From: Clostridiales bacterium
GTDB lineage: Bacteria; Bacillota; Clostridia; Oscillospirales; JAAYOS01
Direction of reading: 5' to 3'
DNA length: 13,880 bases
Assembly (NCBI GenBank): GCA_012521525.1
Contig: JAAYMG010000375.1
Location: 1-13,880, forward strand
Position numbers and translations under genes: made by a program. Positions 1 to 6,487 of the stretch are shown here, piece after piece. Every line of letters starts with the position of its first letter. Position 1 is the first letter of the stretch. The notes under the pieces were generated by a model. That model was not told where the DNA came from, did not search any database, and saw nothing but the letters and a program-made list of their open reading frames with translations.

Positions 1-55
1 GGACAGTACCCGCATATGTACCATAGCCTTTTTCAAACGGGATATACAAGCTCAT
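1..55 (-). CDS. Start of an unidentified protein, cut by the window edge
   Basis: Only the first 18 codons are inside the window. On the minus strand the TGA of the esterase gene is followed by one base and then an ATG at 55-53, which opens a frame without a stop to the window edge (begins MSLYIPFEKGYGTYAG). A G-rich stretch (GGGGGA) inside the end of the esterase gene lies about ten bases before this ATG and could serve as its ribosome binding site. The near-overlap suggests translational coupling, with both genes in one minus-strand operon. The product is not recognisable from so few residues. Confidence 0.5.
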   Translation of the reverse strand, partial: MSLYIPFEKGYGTYAGTV

Positions 56-56
56 T

Positions 57-875
57 TCACTGTTCCCCCATCACCATTGCAAGCCAGTTGAGTGCCATCT
101 GAACCCACATTTGCGTATTGGCAGCATATCCTCCGCGGTTGCACAAGCCTCCGGCACGTTTTGTATCGGTAAAAACATGCACTTCATACGGAACGCCTGC
201 TTCTTTCAAAGCTTCTGCGTACAGGAAAGTACTTTCCGGATAGCACAAATTCGTCTTCCACAGGAAGGCTGGCGGTGTTCTTTTATCGACCAACTTGTGA
301 GTAGTAAGGCTCGTTATATCCGCAAAGCGCCCCTCTCCCAGGACATTCAGGTGCTGTCCGGGCACGAAGGGCATTCCGTCCTTCTTTGCTTTTTCTTCAA
401 ATCCCTCAAATGTCGTCGGGGTATAGCCGAACACACATGCGTCCGGGCGGTTTCCGCCCTCGGGCATGTCCTCGCTTTGAAGCTCCGGATAGTGCCACAT
501 CGTGGCCAAAGCAGTACCGAGATGGGCTCCGGCAGAAAATCCCATCACGGCGACCCGTTTGGGATCGATATGCCATTCTTCCGCGTGCTGCCTTATCATC
601 CACATAGACCTTGAGGCATCCTCCAACGGCTTCGGGAAACCAGCATCATCCCCGACGGAATATTTCAGCACAAAGCACGCATAACCCTCGCCGCAAAATC
701 GCAAAGCCACCTCTTCGCCTTCGCCCGGTGATACAAAGCGATAGGCTCCGCCCGGAAGTATCAGGATCGCGGGCAAAACACGTACTCCGTTTGGAAATAA
801 TGCAAGCTCCGGTATATAGCCTTCCAAAACTACGTTACCTCTTCCCGGGGAGGGAAACAATTTTACTAATTTCAT
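57..875 (-). CDS. Alpha/beta-hydrolase, acetyl-esterase/lipase type, probably lacking catalytic Asp and His
   Basis: A 272-residue protein of the acetyl esterase/lipase (BD-FAE-like) group, cytoplasmic, with no signal peptide. The oxyanion-hole PGG is at residues 41-43 and the nucleophile elbow GFSAGAH is centred on Ser114. The C-terminal part keeps the family framework: PPAFLWKT at about 201-208, then the YAEAL and HVF segments. However, the family's HTAxDxxVP stretch carrying the catalytic Asp is replaced by KTNLCYPES, and the usual catalytic His after HVFP is missing, the region reading TDTKRAGGLC. Activity as an ordinary esterase is therefore doubtful. The frame could start at 902, but there is no ribosome binding site there and the candidate promoter's start point would lie only about 17 bases upstream. 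The ATG at 875 has GGG a few bases upstream and begins with a family-like sequence. Family assignment is good; the substrate is unknown. Confidence 0.8.
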   Translation of the reverse strand: MKLVKLFPSPGRGNVVLEGYIPELALFPNGVRVLPAILILPGGAYRFVSPGEGEEVALRFCGEGYACFVLKYSVGDDAGFPKPLEDASRSMWMIRQHAEEWHIDPKRVAVMGFSAGAHLGTALATMWHYPELQSEDMPEGGNRPDACVFGYTPTTFEGFEEKAKKDGMPFVPGQHLNVLGEGRFADITSLTTHKLVDKRTPPAFLWKTNLCYPESTFLYAEALKEAGVPYEVHVFTDTKRAGGLCNRGGYAANTQMWVQMALNWLAMVMGEQ

Positions 876-925
876 ATATATCCCATTTCGATGCTTAAAC
901 ATAAGATTTTTTGTAATTATTTTTA

Positions 926-954
926 ACTATATCAACAGCAAAAGCAAACTGCAA
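926..954 (-). promoter_or_regulatory. Candidate sigma-A promoter for the esterase gene
   Basis: On the minus strand TTGCAG (954-949) is separated by 17 bases from TATAGT (931-926). The -10 matches the consensus at five of six positions, while the -35 is weak. Transcription would begin near 919 and give a leader of about 45 bases to the ATG at 875. Confidence 0.4.
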
Positions 955-1004
955 ACTACTGTCGTAAGCCCTCACTTGAGCCTTAACTTCATAGGAGTAT
1001 ATTT

Positions 1005-1247
1005 CTACACTTTGAATCCTAATTTCTCATACAATGACTTTCCGTCATCCGTTGACAGCAAGTCGATCACAGCAACATTCAATTTTTCTGCTTCCTGCAA
1101 AAGCGCAGTCATTACTTGTGTAGCTATTCCCCTCCGTCTGTATTCGGGATTTGTATAAACATTGTACACCGTTCCTACGAGATTTGATGATATCCCTCTC
1201 TCATTCAGCAGTTCAATAATAGATAATGTACAAGCAAACGGACCTAA
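1005..1247 (-). pseudogene. GNAT acetyltransferase remnant lacking its N-terminal half
   Basis: Translating the minus strand back from the TAG at 1007-1005 gives about 80 codons without a stop that read like the C-terminal half of a GNAT N-acetyltransferase. They include VYTNPEYRRRGIATQVM, the acetyl-CoA pyrophosphate-binding R-x-x-G-x-G/A motif, and end in LYEKLGFKV, the usual final strand of the fold. An in-frame TAG at 1250-1248 closes the frame upstream, and no ATG or ribosome binding site precedes the conserved part. The missing N-terminal 70-80 residues are not found in the roughly 50 bases left before the next gene. The simplest reading is a decayed gene whose 5' half was deleted. It occupies most of the gap between the esterase and the HD/CHAP gene. 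Confidence 0.8.
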
Positions 1248-1298
1248 CTATATGTTTCTACATAATCAGTCAACAGTAAAGCATCAGATCATTAAAAA

Positions 1299-2384
1299 TC
1301 AAATACCGGCCACATTCCTCAGATACTTCTTATAATCGCCACTCCAATCTTCGCAATCAAAATCATCGGGGATCCTAATGTAGCATCCGATAGTGCCACC
1401 CCTCTTCCTCTCTATGACTCCGGAGACATTCTTATTATAAATATTTCCTTCCGCTGCTCTCAGCCTATCACCGTCGCATGATAACACGATGCCCATATGA
1501 TCGTGCCAAGCTCCGTTCGCCGGCTTGTTTTCCGGTGAGATAATATTGTTATATATAACAATGTCTCCTCTTTCAGGGACTATCCCATCCGTATCGCTAA
1601 AGCACAGGCCATTTTCCATGCCCCACTCAAACCAGGCCCCCACTCCCGCAAATCTGTATTTGCATGGCGGCAGTTTAATCGGCAGGGCAAGTCCGGCTTT
1701 CAGCACGCAGTGGTAGACAAAGGCCGCACACCAGCCGTTTTTCAGATCATCAAAGGCTGATTCCTCGGGATAGTACCTGATGATATCCATGAACTGCGCA
1801 GATTCCCTTTCTCCACGGATATTTTTCGATGCCATCTCCTCGGCAATGTCGGCAAACAGCGACCTTTTGAACTTGATACCCTGTGACATTGCCAGTTCAT
1901 GTCCGTGTTCGGTCAGCGCCGCAGTTATCTTTAGTTCCTTCAGCAAGTTTTCAAGCCGTTGCGCATCGCGATAAAACACACGGAATTCGGGATCATTGAA
2001 AAAAAGCGAAAGGATATCGGCATCCTTCAGTACCTCATCATACCCGTCATGTATCTGCTTTTTTTGCGAGTGATGGAAAATGGCTGAAAGGATTATAATC
2101 TTCTCATCATCAGAAAAGATGTTCATGTTCCTTATCGCTACACGTGCCATCTCAGCACCGCTATATGCATGATACATTCCGCTGCCTGAGAAATAGGTAT
2201 AGATGTCATGCAGAAGGCCGCTTATATATGCCAGTTCAGGATCCAAACCCCTCTTTGCCGCCAGTAGCGCACAATATTGGCTGACACCATATGTATGGAC
2301 ATATGCCTGTTTTCGCTTCTCTGCTGACGGTATTTTTTCGATTATACCATCCACATATTGAATCACTCGTGAAACTCTTTTCAT
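1299..2384 (-). CDS. Fusion of HD-domain phosphohydrolase and CHAP/NlpC-like cysteine peptidase
   Basis: A 361-residue protein without signal peptide or membrane segment, so probably cytoplasmic. Residues about 25-130 are an HD-superfamily metal-dependent phosphohydrolase: His30, the His59-Asp60 doublet in SGLLHDIY, His104-His105 and Asp121 in KDADIL match the metal-binding pattern. Residues about 215-345 look like a CHAP or NlpC/P60-type papain-like domain: Cys219 in GWCAAFVY, the RGDIVIY strand, His296 in DHMGIV and Glu312/Asn314 in AAEGN are the likely catalytic set. A helical stretch of about 80 residues joins them. CHAP domains normally cut peptidoglycan outside the cell, so a leaderless fusion to an HD enzyme is unusual and points to another amide or peptide substrate. 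The start is firm: AAGGGAG lies seven bases before the ATG. The gene is divergent from the ProX gene. Domain calls come from motifs only. Confidence 0.75.
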   Translation of the reverse strand: MKRVSRVIQYVDGIIEKIPSAEKRKQAYVHTYGVSQYCALLAAKRGLDPELAYISGLLHDIYTYFSGSGMYHAYSGAEMARVAIRNMNIFSDDEKIIILSAIFHHSQKKQIHDGYDEVLKDADILSLFFNDPEFRVFYRDAQRLENLLKELKITAALTEHGHELAMSQGIKFKRSLFADIAEEMASKNIRGERESAQFMDIIRYYPEESAFDDLKNGWCAAFVYHCVLKAGLALPIKLPPCKYRFAGVGAWFEWGMENGLCFSDTDGIVPERGDIVIYNNIISPENKPANGAWHDHMGIVLSCDGDRLRAAEGNIYNKNVSGVIERKRGGTIGCYIRIPDDFDCEDWSGDYKKYLRNVAGI

Positions 2385-2498
2385 GTGATCGCTCCCTTAT
2401 GTCACATGGGCCTGAGGTTCCTATTTAGCCTGCCGACTATTTTGAGGAAATCCCTCTGTCTCGCCTCATCACTCTTAAAGGTTAACTTACAGCAAATA

Positions 2499-2527
2499 TT
2501 GACCTTAAACTACTCTTGTCTTAAACT
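2499..2527 (+). promoter_or_regulatory. Candidate sigma-A promoter for the ProX gene
   Basis: TTGACC (2499-2504) and TAAACT (2522-2527) are separated by 17 bases, with five and four consensus matches. They lie about 60 bases before the ATG at 2588, in the 203-base gap between two divergent genes. A small hairpin (AAGGG/CCCTT) lies in the leader between promoter and gene. I found no convincing promoter for the divergent gene in this gap. Confidence 0.45.
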
Positions 2528-2587
2528 ATGTAAAGGAAAGGGATTTACAGCCCTTCTTCCGCCCACTTCAAATCAAAGGTGAATATC

Positions 2588-3142
2588 ATGTCCGACTTTT
2601 ACATCGATCCTGTGATCTACTCCGGCCGACCTGAAAACTGTCAGGACCGTCTGCCGGTGGAAATCGCAACTTATGACCTTCTTGACCGCCTTGGTGTATC
2701 ATACACACGCGTCGACCATGCTCCGACACCTTCGATCGAGGCATGCGAAGAGGTGGAAGCGCTGCTCGGTATCGAGATCTGCAAGAACCTTTTCCTGTGC
2801 AACCGCCAGAAAACGAATTTTTACCTGCTGATGATGCCAGGGCGCAAACCTTTCAAAACAAAGGATCTGTCCGCACAGATCGGTTCCGCACGTCTGTCCT
2901 TTGCAGACGAGATATATATGCATGAGTTTTTGGGCATTTCACCCGGGTCGGTCAGCGTTTTAGGGCTTATGAATGACAAGGAAAATCGTGTGCGATTGCT
3001 GATCGACAGAGATGTAATATCAAAGCCGTATATCGGATGTCATCCCTGTGTCAATACATCAAGTTTGAAAATCGCGACAAATGATCTTCTAAATAAAATA
3101 CTTCCTTCTGTATGTCATGACCCTGTGTTTGTATCGCTTTGA
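2588..3142 (+). CDS. Prolyl-tRNA editing protein (ProX/YbaK family aminoacyl-tRNA deacylase)
   Basis: A 184-residue stand-alone editing domain of the YbaK/ProRS-INS superfamily, of the ProX (PrdX, ProXp-ala) type. These cytoplasmic enzymes hydrolyse wrongly charged tRNA, classically Ala-tRNA(Pro), to keep proline codons accurate. Visible hallmarks are Lys66 in the ICKNLFL strand, matching the conserved catalytic lysine, the F-K-T-K-D-L segment after residue 88, and GCHP at 150-153, the GxHP motif that closes the substrate pocket. Length fits the family, about 160-190 residues. The frame also has a GTG at 2579, but AAAGGTG followed by six bases points to the ATG at 2588. The 3' end overlaps the convergent MazG-like gene by 28 bases. 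Fine substrate specificity (Ala, Cys or other) cannot be told from the sequence. Confidence 0.88.
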   Translation: MSDFYIDPVIYSGRPENCQDRLPVEIATYDLLDRLGVSYTRVDHAPTPSIEACEEVEALLGIEICKNLFLCNRQKTNFYLLMMPGRKPFKTKDLSAQIGSARLSFADEIYMHEFLGISPGSVSVLGLMNDKENRVRLLIDRDVISKPYIGCHPCVNTSSLKIATNDLLNKILPSVCHDPVFVSL

Positions 3143-3483
3143 TCCTGCCTTTGGTCCGGAACCGGATATTTCATTGCGTTCTTTACAGTTTTCTTTTCTA
3201 CAGCCTTTGCCAGGTCCACATCAAAATGTTCACACAACCGGCAGATATACCAGAAAATATCCGCAAGTTCCTCCTGCAGATGCTCGTATTCCTCGGCGTT
3301 TTCTTTTATGCTGTCGGCATCGTCAGAATGCAGCCACATGAATATCTCAGCGAGCTCAGCCGCTTCAACGGTCAGAGCCATAACAAGATCTTTGGCGTTT
3401 TGGTCTTTTCGCCAGCCCCGTGCATCTGAAAAATCCTGAACATGTTTTTTCAGTTGCTCAACTGTGGTTGTCCTGTCGGTCAT
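3115..3483 (-). CDS. MazG-like nucleotide pyrophosphohydrolase
   Basis: A 122-residue, all-helical single-domain MazG-like protein close to the RS21-C6/dCTPase group, which removes pyrophosphate from non-canonical or surplus (d)NTPs. The metal-binding pattern is clear: Glu40 and Glu43 in VEAAELAE, then Glu72 and Asp75 in EELADIFWY, spaced as in the family (ExxE...ExxD). The N-terminal WRKDQ segment is also typical. The last 15 or so residues are polar and probably disordered; this is the part encoded in the overlap with the convergent ProX gene. GGAAGGAG sits at a good distance before the ATG. It may be cotranscribed with the membrane protein gene ending 80 bases upstream, since no strong promoter or terminator is visible between them. 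Confidence 0.88.
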   Translation of the reverse strand: MTDRTTTVEQLKKHVQDFSDARGWRKDQNAKDLVMALTVEAAELAEIFMWLHSDDADSIKENAEEYEHLQEELADIFWYICRLCEHFDVDLAKAVEKKTVKNAMKYPVPDQRQDQSDTNTGS

Positions 3484-3563
3484 TATTTATCTCCTTCCGG
3501 CATGTATGTACTTCCGGTGTGTTCAACTTCTATCCAACTTTTTTAAGCTCATGGGCTCTGTTT

Positions 3564-4481
3564 TTATTTCAGCATTTCTTTTATCAGGGAAATCGCATCT
3601 GTATACAAAAGCCAGGTTTTATCATCATTCATTAGAACTCCCCGGACATTTGCATCTTCGTCTGCCCACAAACTGTATTCTTCATATGTATCATCATAAA
3701 AATGTATTATAACAAGGTAATCTCTCGGGCGAATGTCGATTACCGCGTCAGTTCTCGCCCTTTGGTTCAACGCGGATGCAAACAGACCTGTCGCAGCGTC
3801 ATCCGAAAAAGTCCACTGTTTATTATCAGATTCCCTTACAACTTCGATAGAACTTATTTCTTTGCCAACATCTTTTTTTATTTGCTGTACGTTCCCATCC
3901 GGATCATAGTAAAATATCACGATCGACTCATTGACCAATCCATATATGTCGCCCCATAATCCGGACAGCATCGAATCCGGTTCCCCCATGATATCATGTA
4001 CTTCGTTCCGGGGCGTACCGATCCCAATACCGCGCCAGCTCTCGATCTCTTCGTTAGACGGATGACTTTCTATGAATTCGTCAACATCGTTATAGCGGAT
4101 GTCAATACCGCTTCCGCCGCTGTCCCAAATCCGTTCCAGTTGCGCACTGTCTATCTTTTCCCCGTCCGTCCGCACGATCAGGCGGTAGCCGCCTTCAACT
4201 CCATAGAGCATGATGTGATAATCGAGGTTCGAACTGACATCGATGCCTGAAAAACCCTTGAAATCTTCAAACCTGAGCCTATCTCCTTTTTCCGACAGCG
4301 TCCTGACTTCGCGGACAGATAATTTCTTAGTTGCTGCTTCTTCCTGCATATTATTCTGCGGGTCGCTCGCAGATTGTTTGCCAGATAAAAAGCCTATGAC
4401 CGATACTGCAACAATTACGACTGAAGCTGCCATTACCCATATGGCAGGTTTGAGCAGATTTCCTGCTATCCGGTCCTTCAT
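3564..4481 (-). CDS. Membrane-anchored protein with BamE-like segment, function unknown
   Basis: A 305-residue protein with a short basic N-terminus, one hydrophobic segment at about residues 12-32 and no lipobox, so a single-pass membrane protein with its bulk outside the cell. The middle (about 152-190) has the SmpA/OmlA/BamE-like signature GIGIGTPRNEVHDIMGEPD followed by a W-G-D-I-Y/FYYDPDG strand pair. That small alpha-beta module is common in Firmicute extracytoplasmic proteins and does not imply outer-membrane assembly. The last 60 residues form a second beta-rich part ending in a helix. A GTG at 4487 is possible, but GGAGG at seven bases from the ATG at 4481 decides the start. A very good promoter lies upstream. 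Role unknown; an envelope sensor or inhibitor-like domain is a guess. Confidence 0.7.
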   Translation of the reverse strand: MKDRIAGNLLKPAIWVMAASVVIVAVSVIGFLSGKQSASDPQNNMQEEAATKKLSVREVRTLSEKGDRLRFEDFKGFSGIDVSSNLDYHIMLYGVEGGYRLIVRTDGEKIDSAQLERIWDSGGSGIDIRYNDVDEFIESHPSNEEIESWRGIGIGTPRNEVHDIMGEPDSMLSGLWGDIYGLVNESIVIFYYDPDGNVQQIKKDVGKEISSIEVVRESDNKQWTFSDDAATGLFASALNQRARTDAVIDIRPRDYLVIIHFYDDTYEEYSLWADEDANVRGVLMNDDKTWLLYTDAISLIKEMLK

Positions 4482-4525
4482 ATCCACTCCTCCTCGGATG
4501 ATCGTTCAGCTCTATCGTTAATTTC

Positions 4526-4554
4526 AGTATAACAACCGGAGGTAATAATTTCAA
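4526..4554 (-). promoter_or_regulatory. Strong sigma-A promoter for the membrane protein gene
   Basis: On the minus strand TTGAAA (4554-4549) and TATACT (4531-4526) are exactly 17 bases apart, each with five of six consensus matches. The start point would be near 4519, giving a leader of about 38 bases that contains the AGGAGGAG ribosome binding site. It begins only ten bases after the preceding terminator. Confidence 0.7.
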
Positions 4555-4563
4555 TCAAAAATA

Positions 4564-4622
4564 GGCTGCAACAAAGCGACAGGGAAACTTACCGCATAGC
4601 CGCTTTGTTTCAGCCTTTTTTC
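4564..4622 (-). terminator. Intrinsic terminator after the lipoprotein gene, likely bidirectional
   Basis: An inverted repeat pairs GGCTG.CAACAAAGCG (4564-4578) with CGCTTTGTTTCAGCC (4601-4615), a stem of about 14 pairs with one mismatch and a loop of about 22 bases. Read on the minus strand it ends in a TATTTTTG tract, suitable for the lipoprotein gene. The plus-strand side also has six T, so it could stop transcription both ways. Confidence 0.8.
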
Positions 4623-4668
4623 TATATCAGATCAGGCAAAACACCATTTGGGTTCGTAAGCATTCAAA

Positions 4669-5142
4669 TCAATTTTGCTTTAGGTACCCATGCAAAGTGA
4701 CTGCTATCCCGGCGGGATCGACAACATCGCCTGAAGATGCCCTGACACCGAATACCGTGTTCGGTCCGATCCTGACCCCGGTTTGCAGGCTGGCGTGCAA
4801 CCCACCGTCTCCGTTGGCATCCGCCACGGTCACATCCTGGAAATACGGAAAGAAGTTCACGTTAAATAAATACAGCTGAACAAATACCGTCCTTTCCGGA
4901 GATGCGCTTCTGAAGGTTATGTCCATGTCGGTCACGACAAGGACCTTGTTGCCCGGGATTTCAAAAGGTTCCAGTGTTCCGTCAGGATTAATGACAAAGA
5001 AAGTTGAGGCGTCGTTGCCGGCCGCGTTTGTCCCAAGCAGTGTAACAGTCTCTTTTTCCTGCATATTGCAGCTTGTTAGCAAACTTGCCGCAATCACCAC
5101 TATCAGAAAAATCACAAATATAGATTTTATTACTTTGCGCAT
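4669..5142 (-). CDS. Small secreted lipoprotein, function unknown
   Basis: A 157-residue protein with a classical lipoprotein signal: basic MRKVIK, a hydrophobic core, then lipobox LTSC with Cys25 as the lipidation site. The mature part of about 130 residues is rich in beta-strand patterns (VLLVTDMDITF-like alternation, VFVQLYLFNV, ending VTLHGYL), suggesting one beta-sandwich on the outer face of the membrane. It resembles no family I can name. The start is supported by GAGAGGG seven bases before the ATG. That same ribosome binding site is perfectly complementary to a sequence in the leader (see the hairpin entry). It is a single-gene unit bounded by a terminator and a divergent-free gap of 250 bases before the GNAT gene. 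Confidence 0.75.
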   Translation of the reverse strand: MRKVIKSIFVIFLIVVIAASLLTSCNMQEKETVTLLGTNAAGNDASTFFVINPDGTLEPFEIPGNKVLVVTDMDITFRSASPERTVFVQLYLFNVNFFPYFQDVTVADANGDGGLHASLQTGVRIGPNTVFGVRASSGDVVDPAGIAVTLHGYLKQN

Positions 5143-5148
5143 TATAAT

Positions 5149-5209
5149 ACCCTCTCATCATAATTGCATCTTGCCTCATAAACATGATATGCAAAATCAA
5201 CGAGAGGGT
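5149..5209 (-). promoter_or_regulatory. Leader hairpin that can hide the lipoprotein ribosome binding site
   Basis: In the minus-strand transcript ACCCTCTC (5209-5202) is perfectly complementary to GAGAGGGT (5156-5149), and the second arm is the Shine-Dalgarno sequence of the lipoprotein gene. A second inner stem, TTGCAT (5194-5189) with ATGCAA (5169-5164), fits inside the same fold with seven-base internal loops on both sides. The fold would block ribosome access; what would open it (temperature, a ligand, a protein or an RNA) is not visible. The rest of the gap to 5392 shows no gene and only a weak promoter-like TTGCGT-17-CATTAT. Confidence 0.5.
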
Positions 5210-5392
5210 TGCAAAATTTGAAGAATAATGTCGTATGTGATATAAATACGCAATCCGGATAAGATCATCTGTCCCTTGATCGATCCAAATTTTCTCCCTG
5301 TTCAAATCTTAATGGATCCGCCTGCATACTCCACATATCCCAAGCAAGTCACGGGATCGCTCAAATGAATTATTTGTATGATCAAGAGTGTT

Positions 5393-5959
5393 TTAGTTAT
5401 GCCTGTGAGCGAAATAGACCTTAGCTATAATTGCATAGACGGAGACATCGCACAGACCCTGATTGTTCTTTCCGCCCTGGCGCATGGTTCCTTCATACTT
5501 CATGCCGCATTTCTGCATCACCTTGCCTGAATTGGGGTTCTGAACATCATGCGTGGCTTTGATCCGGTTGACTCCCACTTCCTCGAAGAAAAACCGGATC
5601 AGCTCGGCTAGCGCCTCGGACGTATAGCCCTGCCGCCACCATTTCCTTCCGATGCAGTATCCCACTTCCACTTCTTCGAGCAGCTCATTTATCATCACGG
5701 CTGAGATGCTTCCGATCGGCTCATCGATCTCTTTGAGGACTATCGCCCAGCTGTAATAGTTCAGGTTCTCATACTGTTTCAACCAGCTGCCGATTACGAA
5801 TCTGGAAACGGAAACATCAGAATGGGTAGGCCAGGTCAGGTACCTGGTCACTTCGGGATCGTTTGCCCAGTTTCGGAACATCGCGTCGGCGTCCTCGAGC
5901 TTGAATCGTCTCAATATCAGCCGTTCAGTTTCAAGCGTAACTGTCCCTTTGTGGTCCAT
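5393..5959 (-). CDS. GNAT acetyltransferase, RimJ/RimL type
   Basis: A 188-residue protein of the GNAT_3 (RimJ/RimL-like) group, which transfers acetyl from acetyl-CoA to N-terminal or side-chain amines, in some members to antibiotics. The opening LETERLILRRFKLEDADAMF is the family hallmark, followed by WANDPEVTRYL. The acetyl-CoA site is near GYCIGRKWWRQGYTSEAL, where Q-G-Y replaces the more usual R/Q-G-x-G/A, and the C-terminal part has NPNSGKVMQKCGMKYEGTMRQ. The open frame extends 52 codons upstream to 6115, but that stretch lacks conservation and contains the promoter. AAAGGGAG ten bases before the ATG at 5959 marks the true start. It stands alone. The substrate is unknown. Confidence 0.85.
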   Translation of the reverse strand: MDHKGTVTLETERLILRRFKLEDADAMFRNWANDPEVTRYLTWPTHSDVSVSRFVIGSWLKQYENLNYYSWAIVLKEIDEPIGSISAVMINELLEEVEVGYCIGRKWWRQGYTSEALAELIRFFFEEVGVNRIKATHDVQNPNSGKVMQKCGMKYEGTMRQGGKNNQGLCDVSVYAIIAKVYFAHRHN

Positions 5960-6049
5960 ATCCAATTCACTCCCTTTCATCTGAAAGCAGAAATTATGCC
6001 GCACTCTTTTCGTGACATGCAAAAACGAACGATACAGATTATTTTTCCG

Positions 6050-6077
6050 ATTATAGCACATTTGTCCTTTTTGTAAA
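6050..6077 (-). promoter_or_regulatory. Strong sigma-A promoter for the RimJ/RimL-type gene
   Basis: On the minus strand TTTACA (6077-6072) and a perfect TATAAT (6055-6050) are 16 bases apart. The start point near 6043 lies downstream of the upstream in-frame ATG codons, which supports the start at 5959 and a leader of about 84 bases. Confidence 0.7.
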
Positions 6078-6129
6078 GCAATGTATTCATTTTGAGTTAA
6101 ATTTTTAATATGCATTACTAAATTGGGTA

Positions 6130-6158
6130 TTGATTATTGAGGAAAGACATGGTATATT
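6130..6158 (+). promoter_or_regulatory. Candidate sigma-A promoter for the methyltransferase/RsgA operon
   Basis: TTGATT (6130-6135) and TATATT (6153-6158) are 17 bases apart, with four and five consensus matches. A start near 6165 would give a leader of about 320 bases before the first gene. Just after it are two small hairpins: GAAAAGC/GCTTTTC around 6165-6195, and ACAAC/GTTGT followed by T residues at 6203-6221. Confidence 0.55.
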
Positions 6159-6348
6159 CATCATGAAAAGCGACTCTGAGACCATGATGCTTTTCGATTT
6201 TGACAACGGAAGGGGTTGTTTTTGATGATATTAGTCTATGAGGTGGCATACATCTAAAACTGAATATTCGGCGTGGTGATGATGCAAGATTTTCTTGTAG
6301 TTGTCGCTGTGCCCTCACAAGCAACCCTTCGTGAATACTGTAAACTAC

Positions 6349-6451
6349 TACGGGTATACGAGCGGGTGTGCCCGTATTTCTATTTTTACGCGCTCACCCG
6401 TAAGCACACCGCAGTTTGCAGCTATCGATGGCTGCTTGCTGCGGTATTTTT
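6349..6451 (+). promoter_or_regulatory. Attenuator-like leader with mutually exclusive stems
   Basis: Several arms compete for the same bases. TACGGG (6349-6354) can pair with CCCGTA (6371-6376), or as TACGGGT with ACCCGTA (6396-6402). GGTGTGC (6365-6371) can pair with GCACACC (6404-6410), whose last two bases are also the first of the terminator stem. This is the layout of a transcription attenuator, in which one fold allows the terminator-like hairpin at 6409-6444 and another opposes it. Whether the switch is driven by ribosome stalling on a leader peptide, by a ligand or by a protein is not visible. No known riboswitch consensus is recognised. Confidence 0.6.
6409..6451 (+). terminator. 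Terminator-like hairpin inside the leader
   Basis: CCGCAG (6409-6414) pairs with CTGCGG (6439-6444). Inside, GCAGC (6418-6422) pairs with GCTGC, separated from the outer stem by three unpaired bases on each side. The stem is followed by TATTTTTG. It sits only about 37 bases before the start of the first methyltransferase gene, so in the terminating fold it would switch off the whole operon. Confidence 0.7.
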
Positions 6452-6487
6452 GTACCTAAAAACTGAAAGTGAGGGGGGATTTCAGAC

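Noticed and set aside
111..614. Long open frame on the plus strand opposite the esterase gene
   Set aside because: It is the antisense shadow of a convincing alpha/beta-hydrolase frame and has no recognisable motif or ribosome binding site.
976..1158. Plus-strand ORF of 60 codons in the gap after the esterase
   Set aside because: The minus strand of the same stretch encodes the C-terminal half of a GNAT protein, so the plus frame is a shadow.
3564..4481. BamE-like segment taken as evidence of an outer-membrane assembly protein
   Set aside because: The organism appears Gram-positive; the motif is a small generic extracytoplasmic module there, so no outer-membrane role is claimed.
5960..6115. 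N-terminal extension of the RimJ/RimL-type protein by 52 codons
   Set aside because: The stretch contains the promoter (TTTACA/TATAAT) and lacks conservation; the ribosome binding site points to 5959.
6118..6324. Small minus-strand ORF in the leader region
   Set aside because: It lies opposite the promoter and leader of the methyltransferase operon and has no ribosome binding site or similarity.
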